Below are positions 9,367 through 18,500 of a DNA stretch of 64,000 bases, in pieces. Numbering within the stretch: the stretch's first letter is position 1; every line of letters begins with the position of its first letter. Source of the DNA: RPQJ01 sp963707145 (lineage in GTDB: Bacteria > Pseudomonadota > Gammaproteobacteria > Steroidobacterales > Steroidobacteraceae); contig CAVPOQ010000007.1 in the NCBI GenBank assembly GCA_963707145.1, positions 124,001-188,000 of the forward strand, read 5' to 3'. The position numbers and the translations under genes are program-made. The notes below the pieces were generated by a model that made no database searches, was not told the origin of the DNA, and saw only the letters and a program-made list of their open reading frames with translations.

Positions 9367-10526
9367 TCAGCCGAGGCGCGCGGCGGAAAGGAACCCGATC
9401 GGCAGCTCCGTGCGTCCCCGGAGCGCAATGCCCACCAGCGCGTCACCGAGCGCAGGCGCGAGCTTGAAGCCGTGGCCCGAGAGTCCCGCCGCGAAGTGCG
9501 TGCGCCGACTCCCCGCGCGCGTACCGACGAGGAAGTTCTCGTCGGGCGACATAGTGTAGAGGCAGGTGGCGGCCGCAACGACCTCACCGGCGAGGGCGGG
9601 CGCCGCCTCGCGACACGCCTGCCGCACCCGTTCGAGATCGGCACTGGTCACCGGCGTCGCACCGACGTCGGGATCCACGACGTCGCTCGAGCCGTGCAGT
9701 CCGACCTTCGGATGCCGCGCAGGCGACGCGTCACCTCGCATCCGCAGTGACCAGCGGGTCGGGGGCGAGTCCGTAGATCGCGCGCCGCTCCGGGCCGCGG
9801 TCGTAGAGCCAGCAGGGCATCGTCGCGACGTCGGTGCCGGCCCGTGGCGCGAGCCATGCCTGCACCTGCCGCGTCACGGTGAGCCACGGCGCGAGCTCGG
9901 GCAGCAGCCGTGCGGCCCACGGCCCGGCGGAGACGATCACGGCCGCGGCACGCTCGGCTCCGCCGCTGGTTTCGACCGTCACGCCGGATGCGTCCTCGAC
10001 GATTGCATGCACGCGCACGCCGACCCGCAGTTCGGCACCGCGACCCACTGCGACGCGCACAGCCGCCTTCACCGTCGACTCGGGGCGCAGCAGGCCCGCG
10101 TCCGCTTCGAAGGCTGCGATCGTCCCTGCCGGGAACTCGAACCAGGGGAAGCGCGTGGCCAGCGCATCGCCTTCCAGTGCCTCGACCTCCAGTTCCCAGC
10201 GACGCGACGACTCGAGCGATCCCTGCACGGATCCGGGAATTCCGCGGACCCGCGACCAGCATCCCGCAACGGTGTAGCAGCGCGATCCCCGATTCCCGCT
10301 CCAGTGACTCGAGCCGCGCCGTCGAGTGGCACAGCAGCGGCACGTAATCCGGGTGCTCGAAATAGGCATGACGGAAGATCCGCGAGCGGCCGTGGCTCGA
10401 GCCGCGCAGGTTCGCGGGCTCGAACTGCTCGAGGCCGAGCACGCGCGCGCCGGACTCTGCCGCCGCGCGCAGGGCCGCACTGCCCACGGCGCCAGCGCCG
10501 ATGACGATCAGATCCCAGCGGTCCAT
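9367..10526 (-). CDS. FAD-dependent amino-acid oxidase, sarcosine/N-methyltryptophan oxidase type (two frameshifts)
   Basis: Flavoprotein of the DAO family, monomeric sarcosine oxidase/SolA subgroup, about 385 aa after removing single extra bases near 10229 and 9742. The dinucleotide-binding motif is at the N-terminus (DLIVIGAGAVGSAALRAAAE), followed by the family signature RGSSHGRSRIFRHAYFEHPD. The C-terminal half has AATCLYTMSPDENFLVG, whose Cys matches the covalent flavin-attachment cysteine of monomeric sarcosine oxidase, and GLSGHGFKLAPALGDALVG, the usual closing motif. It probably oxidises a secondary amine or N-methyl amino acid and releases H2O2. The substrate cannot be told from sequence. 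It is divergent from the quinone oxidoreductase gene, with 130 bp between starts. Confidence 0.85.
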
Positions 10527-10656
10527 GTCGCGTCTCGTTCCATCCGCAGTCCGATCCTAGCAGCCGGCGCTCGCGGGCGGGCTCACGCGTCGTGGCTTCG
10601 GCGGGTCGGTCACGCTCGCCGTGAACACTTTCGCCTGGACGGTTAGCATGGGCGCC

Positions 10657-11640
10657 ATGATGCGAGTGATCACGATCCGTGGCGGCAAGGGCGGTGCCGA
10701 CGCGCTGGAACTGGGAACCGCCGCCGTCCCCGAGCTGCGCCCCGGCCACGTGCTGATCCGCGTCCGCGCCGCGGGCGTGAACCGGCCTGATCTGCTGCAG
10801 CGACAGGGGCGCTACCCGGCCCCACCCGGCGCGTCACCGATCCTCGGGCTCGAGGTGGCCGGCGAGATCGCAGCGGTGGGCGAGGGCGTCGAGCGATGGC
10901 GCGAGGGCGATCGCGTGACGGCGCTGCTCGCGGGCGGCGGCTACGCGGAGTACGCGCTGGTGGATGCACGGCACGCGTTGCCCGTGCCCGACGGTCTCGG
11001 CTTCGCAGAGGCCGCTGCGCTGCCGGAGACGGTGTTCACCGTCTGGACCAACGTCTTCGAGCGCGGACGGCTGGTCGCCGGCGAAACGCTGCTCGTGCAC
11101 GGCGCCAACAGCGGCATCGGTGTCACCGCGATCCTGATGGCGAAAGCGGCGGGCGCCCGCGTGTTTGCCACGGCCCGCGGCGCGGAGAAGGCGGCACTGG
11201 CCCGCGGGCTCGGGGCGGATCTCGCGGTGGACGCGACGGCCGGCGACTGGGCGACCGTGGTGAAGGGCGCGGGCGCCGTCGACGTCGTCCTCGACATGGT
11301 CGGGACGGAGTACTTCGCGCGCAACCTCGACGTGCTTGCGCCGGACGGGCGACTGGTGGTGATCGCTGTGCTCACCGGCGCCGTGGTCGAGCTCAATCTG
11401 CTCGCGCTGATGATGAAGCGGCTTACGCTCACGGGCTCCACGCTGCGCGCGCGCGACGCCGACGAGAAGGCGCGGCTGGCGCGAGCGGTCGAGGAACGCG
11501 TGTGGCCGTGGATCGCCTCGGGGGTCGTGAAGATCCCGGTGGACCGCGAGTTTCCGCTCGAGCGCGCCGGCGAAGCGCACGCGTGGCTGGAGCAGGGCGC
11601 GCAGTTCGGAAAGGTGGTGCTGACGCTCGGTCCGGCCTGA
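10657..11640 (+). CDS. NAD(P)H:quinone oxidoreductase, zinc-independent MDR (PIG3/QorA type)
   Basis: Medium-chain dehydrogenase/reductase without the catalytic zinc ligands, about 327 aa. Diagnostic text includes GVNRPDLLQRQGRYPAPPG and SPILGLEVAGEIAAVGEGVE, the cofactor motif LLVHGANSGIGVTAILMAKA and the AAALPETVFTVWTNVFERG segment typical of TP53I3-like quinone reductases. It likely reduces quinones or enones using NADPH. Several in-frame starts exist (GTG 10621, ATG 10648, 10657, 10660). I favour 10657 or 10660 because homologues begin Met-Arg-x-Ile-Thr-Ile. It stands alone between divergent and unrelated genes. Confidence 0.85.
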   Translation: MMRVITIRGGKGGADALELGTAAVPELRPGHVLIRVRAAGVNRPDLLQRQGRYPAPPGASPILGLEVAGEIAAVGEGVERWREGDRVTALLAGGGYAEYALVDARHALPVPDGLGFAEAAALPETVFTVWTNVFERGRLVAGETLLVHGANSGIGVTAILMAKAAGARVFATARGAEKAALARGLGADLAVDATAGDWATVVKGAGAVDVVLDMVGTEYFARNLDVLAPDGRLVVIAVLTGAVVELNLLALMMKRLTLTGSTLRARDADEKARLARAVEERVWPWIASGVVKIPVDREFPLERAGEAHAWLEQGAQFGKVVLTLGPA

Positions 11641-11840
11641 CTGCAGGTATTTCCGCTCCAGCGTCGGCGCGCCTCGCGCATGCCGCGGTTCCTCGATCTG
11701 GTTCACGGACCGCGGTGCAATTGCGCTGGCACACTTCACGGGGTCCGGAGCGCCGCGGACGGCGCGTCGCGCGGCCATGCAGCGCCGACCGGGCCCGTCC
11801 GCATGCCGGGATCGCGTGCGCCGCACCGCAGAGGCAGAGA

Positions 11841-12119
11841 TTGGACCCGAGGAAGTTCCCCGCCGTCGCGATCGCCACCGCTGCCGACTGCTGCGAGGCC
11901 GTGCAGCAGCGGGCCGGACACCGCTTCCTCGCGGTCGAGGCACCGCGGCTGCCGCTGAAGGACTGCACGCAGCCCCACGCGTGCCAGTGCCGCTACACCA
12001 AGTACACGGATCGTCGCGACAGCGACGACGAGCGCCGGCACCGCAGCGCCTCCACGCGCTCGGTCTGGTACGCCGGGCAGGAGCGCCGCCAGTTCCGCGC
12101 GCGCCGGCGGGACGACTGA
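11841..12119 (+). CDS. Small conserved Cys/Arg-rich protein of unknown function
   Basis: A 92-aa frame, probably started by TTG 11841, which follows a purine-rich GAGGCAGAGA. It contains AADCCEAVQQRAGHRFLAVE, APRLPLKDCTQPHACQCRYT and an Arg/Asp-rich tail (YTDRRDSDDERRHRS, then WYAGQERRQFRARRRDD). The pattern of a Cys pair followed later by three Cys residues, plus a basic tail, recalls small proteobacterial conserved hypothetical proteins with a metal- or nucleic-acid-binding look. The function is unknown. No better start with ATG is in frame nearby, so the N-terminus is uncertain. Confidence 0.5.
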   Translation: MDPRKFPAVAIATAADCCEAVQQRAGHRFLAVEAPRLPLKDCTQPHACQCRYTKYTDRRDSDDERRHRSASTRSVWYAGQERRQFRARRRDD

Positions 12120-12135
12120 GCCTGCCTGGTGGCCG

Positions 12136-12603
12136 TCAGCGGGCTCGACCCGCCTTCGCCAGCCGCACGGCGTTCTCCAGTTCCTGCAGGAATCGCGAGC
12201 GGTCCTTCGGACCGAACGGCGGCGGTCCGCCGCCCACGCCATAGGCACGCAGGTCGGCCGCCAGCTCGCGCTGCGCGAGGGCGTTGCCGATGTTGTCGTC
12301 GGTGAACGGCCTGCCCGACGGCCCGAGCACGCGTGCCCCGAGCGTCAGGCACCGCGCGGCCAGCGGGATGTCGGCCGTGACCACGACGTCGTCGCGGCGA
12401 GCCTGCTCGACGATCCAGTCGTCCGCCGCGTCAAACGCACCCGAGACTACCTGGACGCGCACCCGCGGTCCGCGCGGCACCGCCATCCAGGAATTTGCCA
12501 CGAACACCACCGGCAGTCCGTGCCGCTCGGCAACCTTGACGACCTCGGACTTGACCGGGCAGGCGTCCGCGTCCACATAGAGGTGCGGCGCGGTGCTGGT
12601 CAC
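12136..12603 (-). CDS. yaiI: UPF0178 / YaiI-YqxD family protein (DUF188)
   Basis: Conserved cytosolic protein of 155 aa with a PIN-like fold. The signature appears in order: YVDADACPVKSEVVKVAERH, VVFVANSW, VSGAFDAADDWIVEQARRDD, VVTADIPLAARCLTLGARVL and FTDDNIGNALAQRELAADLR. Acidic residues in VDADACPV and VVTADIPLA would form a metal site as in PIN nucleases, though the activity is not established for the family. The GTG start at 12603 overlaps the TGA of the upstream GreA/B-like gene (GTGA), so the two are probably cotranscribed. Confidence 0.9.
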   Translation of the reverse strand: MTSTAPHLYVDADACPVKSEVVKVAERHGLPVVFVANSWMAVPRGPRVRVQVVSGAFDAADDWIVEQARRDDVVVTADIPLAARCLTLGARVLGPSGRPFTDDNIGNALAQRELAADLRAYGVGGGPPPFGPKDRSRFLQELENAVRLAKAGRAR

Positions 12604-13064
12604 TCGATCGCCTCGATCTCGGCGCTGTCGCCGCGGAAGCGGATCTCCTCGCCCACGGCGCAGCCGAGCAGCTCGGCGGCGAGGGGCGAGACGTAGGAGA
12701 GTAGCCCGCGCCTCGGATCGGCCTCGTCCTCGCCGACGACCCTGAAGTCCAGCCGCTCGCCGGCGGCGGTCACGAGCCGCACGCGACAACCGAAGCGCAC
12801 CACCTGCGGCGCAGGCTCGGGCACGACCACCTCCGCGCTGACGCGGCGCTGGCGCCAGTAGCGGAGGTCGCGCTCGACGCGCGCGACGGAGTCGCGGTTG
12901 CCCTCCGTCCGCGCGGCGCTGAGCTCCGACTCCAGGCGCGCGAGCGTCGTCTCGATGAGCGCGAGTCCCTCGGGCGTGACGACATTGCGGTGCGGGCTCA
13001 CCACGAGCTCGGGCAGCGCCTCGAGCTCGGCGCCTTCCCCTTCCTTGACGAATGCTCGGCTCAT
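12600..13064 (-). CDS. GreA/GreB-family transcription elongation factor-like protein
   Basis: A 154-aa protein built as GreA/GreB: an N-terminal segment beginning MSRAFVKEGEG and SPHRNVVTPEGLALIETTLA leads into a helical hairpin (LARLESELSAARTEGNRDSV and VERDLRYWRQRRVSAEVV). A C-terminal FKBP-like domain follows (VRFGCRVRLVTAAGERLDFR, YVSPLAAELLGCAVGEEIRF). Such factors enter the RNA polymerase secondary channel and stimulate cleavage of backtracked RNA. The acidic residues normally at the hairpin tip cannot be placed with certainty here, so it could be an anti-cleavage or regulatory paralogue. ATG 13064 is divergent from the small lipoprotein gene at 13085, with only 20 bp between starts. 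Confidence 0.8.
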   Translation of the reverse strand: MSRAFVKEGEGAELEALPELVVSPHRNVVTPEGLALIETTLARLESELSAARTEGNRDSVARVERDLRYWRQRRVSAEVVVPEPAPQVVRFGCRVRLVTAAGERLDFRVVGEDEADPRRGLLSYVSPLAAELLGCAVGEEIRFRGDSAEIEAIE

Positions 13065-13084
13065 GGCGGCCGCTATGATGCGGC

Positions 13085-13453
13085 GTGTCCCTGCGAATCG
13101 CGATACCGGCGACCTGCCTGCTGCTGTGTCTCGCGGGCTGCGCGAGCAACCCGCAGCGGCCGGCGGCCTCCAGCGTCGGCTGCGCGCGGGCGGTGGTGGC
13201 CAGGTTGCCGCCGGGCCTCAGCGATCCCGAGAAGCACTGCGTCGCCTCGGCGGGCATCGCGCGGCAGTGCAGCCCGTTCGAGGCGTGGATGGCCGGATGG
13301 GGCAAAGAAGCGCAGGACGCATTCGACGGCGGTGACGCCTCGCGTGAGGACCTCGACGCCAATCGCATCGGCCGGCGCTGCGCGTCGGGGCCCGGCGCGC
13401 TGGCGACGATGATCGAGTGCTGCCGGCACGGGTTGGCCGAGCCGCGCGACTGA
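13085..13453 (+). CDS. Small Cys-rich lipoprotein, unknown function
   Basis: A 122-aa predicted lipoprotein. GTG 13085 opens a leader (RIAIPATCLLLCLAGC) ending in the lipobox LAGC at about residue 19. The mature part holds six further cysteines, in GCARAVVARLPPG, EKHCVASAGIARQCSPFEAW, RRCASGPG and MIECCRHG, which could form disulfides in the periplasm. I recognise no family. The N-terminus is well supported by the signal sequence, but the very short gap to the divergent gene leaves room for only a minimal promoter. Confidence 0.65.
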   Translation: MSLRIAIPATCLLLCLAGCASNPQRPAASSVGCARAVVARLPPGLSDPEKHCVASAGIARQCSPFEAWMAGWGKEAQDAFDGGDASREDLDANRIGRRCASGPGALATMIECCRHGLAEPRD

Positions 13454-13481
13454 CGGTGGCGGCCGGCGTACTCTTCCAGGC

Positions 13482-14750
13482 ATGTCGATCGTGGACCCCG
13501 CACGCCTGCTGCGCGCCGCGTTCGCCGCGGCGGTCGAGGCCGCGCAACCGGACCGCTGCGTGCCGCCGCAGCTACCCGCGCCGCCGCGCGACGGCCGTAC
13601 GATCGTGGTCGGCGCGGGCAAAGCCGCGGCCGCAATGGCCCGCGCCGTCGAAACGCACTGGGACGGTGATCTGGGCGGTACGGTCGTCACGGCGCATGGC
13701 CATGGCCTGACCTGCGAGCACATCGAGGTGATCGAGTCCGCGCACCCGGTGCCCTCGGACGCTGGACAGCGCGCCGCCGAGCGCGTGCTTGGGCGCGTGC
13801 AGGGACTCGCTGCGGGCGACCTCGTCCTGTGCCTGCTCTCCGGCGGCGGTTCGGCGCTGCTGCCGTTGCCTGCCGCCGGCCTCGCGCTCGAGGACAAGCA
13901 GGCAATCACGCGCGCGCTGCTTCGTTCGGGCGCGAGCATCGGCGAGATCAACACCGTGCGGCGTCACCTCTCGCGCATCAAGGGTGGGCGACTCGGCGCC
14001 GCGTGCCACCCCGCGCGACTCGTGACGCTCGCGATCTCCGACGTGCCGGGCGATGCGCCGGCGGACATCGCCTCGGGCCCCACGGTCGCGGATCCCACGA
14101 CCTGCGCCGACGCGTTCGCCGTGCTCGCTCGCTACGCCATCGCGGTTCCCGACATCGCACGCAGTTCACTCGGGCGCGGCGCCTGGGAATCGGTGAAGCC
14201 GGGCGATTCGCGCCTCGCTGGCGCGGAGTTCCATCTGGTCGCAACGCCTCGGGCCTCGCTGGAGGCGGCCGCCGGCGTGGCGACTGCCGCCGGCGTGCAG
14301 CCCGTGCTGCTGTCCGATCGTCTCGAGGGCGAGGCACGCAGCGCGGGTCACGACATGGCGGAACTCGCGCGGCGCGTGCTGGTGCGCGGCGACCCCGGCA
14401 CGCCGCCGTGCCTGCTGCTCTCCGGTGGCGAGACGACGGTCACCGTGCGCGGCGACGGCTGCGGCGGCCGCAACGTCGAGTTCCTGCTCGCGTTCGGTAT
14501 TGCGCTGGGGCCGTCACAGGCGGTGTATGCGATCGCCGCCGACACCGACGGCGTGGACGGGATGGCCCCGGTCGCCGGCGCGGTGTGGCGTCCCGACACG
14601 CTCGAGCGAGCCCGTCGGCTGGGACTCGATCCGCAGCGGTTCCTCGACGCCAACGATGCGCATTCGTTCTTCGGCGCGCTCGGCGACGCGGTCGTGACCG
14701 GGCCCACACTCACCAACGTCAACGATTTCCGCGCGGTGCTGATCCTCTAG
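13482..14750 (+). CDS. Glycerate 2-kinase, MOFRL family (GckA/TtuD type)
   Basis: A 422-aa cytosolic kinase that makes 2-phosphoglycerate from D-glycerate and ATP, older annotated as hydroxypyruvate reductase. Family text in order: TIVVGAGKAAAAMARAVE, HPVPSDAGQRAAERVLGRVQ, LVLCLLSGGGSALLPLPAAG, SGASIGEINTVRRHLSRIKG, AISDVPGDAPADIASGPTVA, then the MOFRL domain with LLSGGETTVTVRGDGCGGRN, YAIAADTDGVDGMAPVAGAV and the C-terminal GDAVVTGPTLTNVNDFRAVL. All expected blocks are intact and the length is typical. It links glyoxylate/tartronate-type metabolism to lower glycolysis, which feeds PEP, the substrate of the PEPC-like fusion encoded next door. Confidence 0.93.
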   Translation: MSIVDPARLLRAAFAAAVEAAQPDRCVPPQLPAPPRDGRTIVVGAGKAAAAMARAVETHWDGDLGGTVVTAHGHGLTCEHIEVIESAHPVPSDAGQRAAERVLGRVQGLAAGDLVLCLLSGGGSALLPLPAAGLALEDKQAITRALLRSGASIGEINTVRRHLSRIKGGRLGAACHPARLVTLAISDVPGDAPADIASGPTVADPTTCADAFAVLARYAIAVPDIARSSLGRGAWESVKPGDSRLAGAEFHLVATPRASLEAAAGVATAAGVQPVLLSDRLEGEARSAGHDMAELARRVLVRGDPGTPPCLLLSGGETTVTVRGDGCGGRNVEFLLAFGIALGPSQAVYAIAADTDGVDGMAPVAGAVWRPDTLERARRLGLDPQRFLDANDAHSFFGALGDAVVTGPTLTNVNDFRAVLIL

Positions 14751-14897
14751 CCGGTGCATCGGATGGGGACCTGGCACACAATCCAGACTCGCGGCGGCGC
14801 AGCCGCAACGATCGCCAGCCGGCGGTGACGCTCATGGCATCAGCATCGGGCACCACGCGCGTCGGTCTGATCCCCTGGACCCCATCGAGGAGTTGCC

Positions 14898-15452
14898 ATG
14901 CACCATATTTCTCGCCGAACCGTCATCACCGCGTTCGCCCTCGCGCTGTCCATCGCAGTGTCCGCCCCGGCGCTCGCGGCATCGAAGTCGGAACTCGAAG
15001 CCGCGTCGAAAAAGGCCTTGGACAAGCTGGTCGCCACGGTCCCGGCCGCCAAGGCGCTGAATTCGAAGGCCGTTGCGGTGCTCGTGTTCCCCAGCGTCAC
15101 CAAGGCCGGCTTCATGGTGGGCGGGCAGTTCGGCGAGGGCGTGCTGTGGCGTGGCGGCAAGGCCGCCGGCTATTACAACACCTCAGGGGCTTCCTACGGC
15201 CTGCAGGCGGGTGCGCAGAAGTACGGTTACGCAATGTTCTTCATGACGGACAAGGCGCTCAAGTCCCTCGATGCCACCAGCGGATTCGAGGTCGGCGTCG
15301 GCCCGAGCGTCGTGGTCGTCGATTCCGGCATGGCCAAGAATGTCTCGTCCAGCACGATGACCCAGGACATCTACGCCTTCGTCTTCCAGCAGCAGGGGCT
15401 GATGGCCGGAGTCGGGCTGCAGGGCAACAAGATCACGAAGATCAAGAAGTGA
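14898..15452 (+). CDS. SYLF-domain (YSC84-type) lipid-binding protein, secreted
   Basis: A 184-aa exported protein. A signal peptide ends SVSAPALA at about residue 28. The SYLF/YSC84 domain shows VLVFPSVTKAGFMVGGQFGE, GVLWRGGKAAGYYNTSGASY, GLQAGAQKYGYAMFFMTDKA and a Gly-rich C-terminal VFQQQGLMAGVGLQGNKITK. The SYLF family is known from eukaryotes to bind phosphoinositides. Bacterial members are periplasmic proteins of unclear role, sometimes tied to envelope stress. It is a single-gene unit, convergent with the aminotransferase-PEPC fusion. Confidence 0.9.
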   Translation: MHHISRRTVITAFALALSIAVSAPALAASKSELEAASKKALDKLVATVPAAKALNSKAVAVLVFPSVTKAGFMVGGQFGEGVLWRGGKAAGYYNTSGASYGLQAGAQKYGYAMFFMTDKALKSLDATSGFEVGVGPSVVVVDSGMAKNVSSSTMTQDIYAFVFQQQGLMAGVGLQGNKITKIKK

Positions 15453-15571
15453 CCGGGCCGCGGGCCCGCCGCTGGAGCAGGCTCGCGGCGACCGCCGCCC
15501 GCGCCCCGGCCGTTCGCAGGCAGTGGCCGGGCGACGCGGTCGAACGAGGTGATCCGGGAGCGGCGCCGCAA

Positions 15572-18500
15572 TCAGGCTCCGCGGCTGCCGCGCAGCCGCT
15601 CCAGCGCGACCAGTCGCTCGATGGCGTCGAGCGTGATCTCGTCCTTGCCGAGTTCGCGCAGCCGCGACCACTGCGGGCGCAGCTCGTGCGACAGCGCGTC
15701 GGGCAGCGCGCGCAGCCAGCCCTCGATGCGCAGGTCCACGAACTCGCGTTTCTCCTCGAGCGTGAGCTCGCGCGCCAGCAGCAGTCGCGTGGCGTCCTCG
15801 GCATCGACCATGGATTGCAGCACGGGCCAGCGCTCGCCGGGTTGTTCCGCGCACAGCGCCGCGAACGCGACGCTCGAGGTCTCGCGGATCAGTTCCTCCT
15901 CGCGCGTCGTGCGGCTCTCGTGCTCCTTGGTCTCGTCCCAGCTCTCCGAGTCCTCGGCCAGGTAGCGCAGGTACTGCATCGCGAACAGGCAGGTGGGCGC
16001 CAGGAGGTCCGCACGGGGACGCGCATCCACCCACAACGCGGCGGCGGCGCGCAGGCAGCGACGCGCGACCGCGTCGGCGAGCTTGCGGCCGAACACGAGT
16101 CCCGCCGCCTCCTTGACGAAGAACGGCAGTTCGCTCGCGATGATCTCCCGGTAGCCAGGCACGTGGCGCTCGAGCAGCACGGCGGCACGGCGGTCGAGCA
16201 CCGAGATGTCGCTGGTCACGGCCGGCAGTCCCAGCGTGGTGCAGGCGAGGTTGTAGACGATGGCGCGTGGCAGCGTCACGCCCTCGGGCCACGCGTCGCG
16301 CAGGTCGCGATCGTCGGGCAGCGTGTCGCCGCCGCCCCACTCGGGCGGATAGCCCGGGATCGAGCGGCCGTAGCTCGCCGAGCCGGTCGCGCGGATACGC
16401 ACGCGCGTCTGGGGCACGAGGCTGCCGAAGGGTGCGATCAGCGGCGAGATGCGCAGCAGCAGGTCGGTGTGGGCACCGACCCCGGCCTCGAGGAGACGAG
16501 CCAGCGACTCGGCGTCCGTCGCCGGCACAGGATGACCTCGTTGCGCCGACGCCGGCCGGGCCGCGCTGGCGGCACGAAACGCCGCCGCGAGGCGCGCGGT
16601 CTCCTCCGGCGCGTCGGCGCGGATGCCCTGCAGCGTCACGCCGTCGGCGCGCGAGAACTGCTCGATGACGCCCGGATGCGCGGGGTCGAAGCCGCCGCGG
16701 AAGCCGGCACGGCCGGCGCCGACCAGGAACGTCACGGTCGGGGCAGGCTCGCCGCAGTGCTGCGCCGCTGCGGCCAGTCGCCGCTCGGCCTCCTCGCGCC
16801 CGGCCACCGCGAGCGTGCAGGCCGCGTCCGCGGCGACCTTGCCGCTCTGCAGCGCCGTGTCGGACATTGCGACGAACACACGCACGATCGACTCGCGCGC
16901 CTCCAGCCCGTCGCGGAACGTCGCGGGCGTGGGCAGCCCCGCGATGCCGATGCCGCGCTCGAGCGCGTGGTAGAACCGCTCGAGCAGCTCGGGCAGGTGT
17001 GCGAGCGCACCGACGTTCTCGCACAGCGGCACGAGACGCACCTGCCGCACCCGGGCCATCAGCGCGGTACGCGCCGCGGGTGCCACGCGCCTCGCGAGGA
17101 ACGTGTCGACGCGCTCGGGCGGACCCTCGAACAACTCACCGACTGCCTGCAGGTAGAGCGTGCCGATCTTGACGATCGCACCGATCTCGGCGCTGGAGTT
17201 CACCTGGGGAACGGTGATCTCGTGGATGGCGTTGCGCCGCGGCGTAACGCCGAGTCGCTCGCAGCCGAGGTGAAACAACACGTTCGTGCGCGCCACCGAG
17301 GCGAGGATCTTCGACACCTTCTCCTCGTCCTGCTCGACGAACGGGTTCGGGACGCGGAACAGGATGTGGCGGTCCTCGCCGGGAATCACGCCATGGCGCA
17401 GCAGTGCCAGCACCACCTTTTCGGGCACGTCGAGCCACTCGGGACTGATCTGCCGTCCCTCCAGGTCGAGCAGCGTCTCGCTGCACGGCCCGAGCAGGTC
17501 GGCGACCGACTCCTCGTACTCGAGCCGCGCCTCCATCAGCGGATTCCACTCGAGGTGCGTGAGTGCGAGCCGCGCGCGATCGGGCGCATCGGACGGCGCC
17601 GCGCGCAGCGCCCGCTCGAGCTGTTCGGCGCGGTGCGCCGTGGAGTCCGGGTGCTTGGTGCCGGTGAGCCTCAGGGTCTCGTGACGCGGGTCCTCAAGAA
17701 AACGGCGTCGCGCCGCTTCGAATGCAGCCCGCTCGAGGCCGTCCAGTGCGTCGTAGCCCTCGGCCGTACAGGTGCTCGACCAGACCGCCTCGAGCGGCGT
17801 GCGCGCCGGGGCCGGCACGGTGGCGCCGGCGCCGAGACGACCCTGTCCCTCGATCCGCGCGCGCACCCGGTCCATGAACACCGCGAGTTCCTTGACGTCC
17901 TTCGATCCGTACGAGAGGCGCTGCCAGGTGCCGTAGCGGGCGGCGCCGTGCCCGCCGCCGGCGAAGGCGGCGAAGGGAATGCCGCCCACGCCGCCCGACA
18001 GCAGCAGCTCGAACGCGTCCACCGAGTCGTTCACGACCGCGCGCTCGTGCACGCCGTTGCGAAGCCGGTCGAAGGGCTCGCCGACCAGGCCCGGGAAGGC
18101 GAGTGGCGCGTAGAAGGTGCCGCCGAAGTCCGTGCGCTCGACGCCGAGCGGCGCGAGCTCGTCGGCCGCCTTGAGCATGAAGTCACGGCGCTCGCGCATG
18201 TAGGGCGAGGGCCGGCGCAGCGCCGCGAGCGGGCTCTGCAGCGCGGCGAGCGCCCAGTCCTGGGCGAGCGTGGAGGGTGTCGCGACCAGCCACGCCGAGA
18301 GGTTGGCGAGGATCTCGCGTGCCCGCACACCGTTCGAGCGGACCTGGTCGGAGATCACGAGCCAGCAGGCTCGCGCGCCGGTCGACGCGCCGAACATGTC
18401 CATCTTGGACAGGCCCGACAACGACACCACCCAGTCGCGCCACTCGGGGTGCGCGAAGGCCGGGTTCACGAACCAGCCGACGTAGTCGAGCCGCTGGTAG

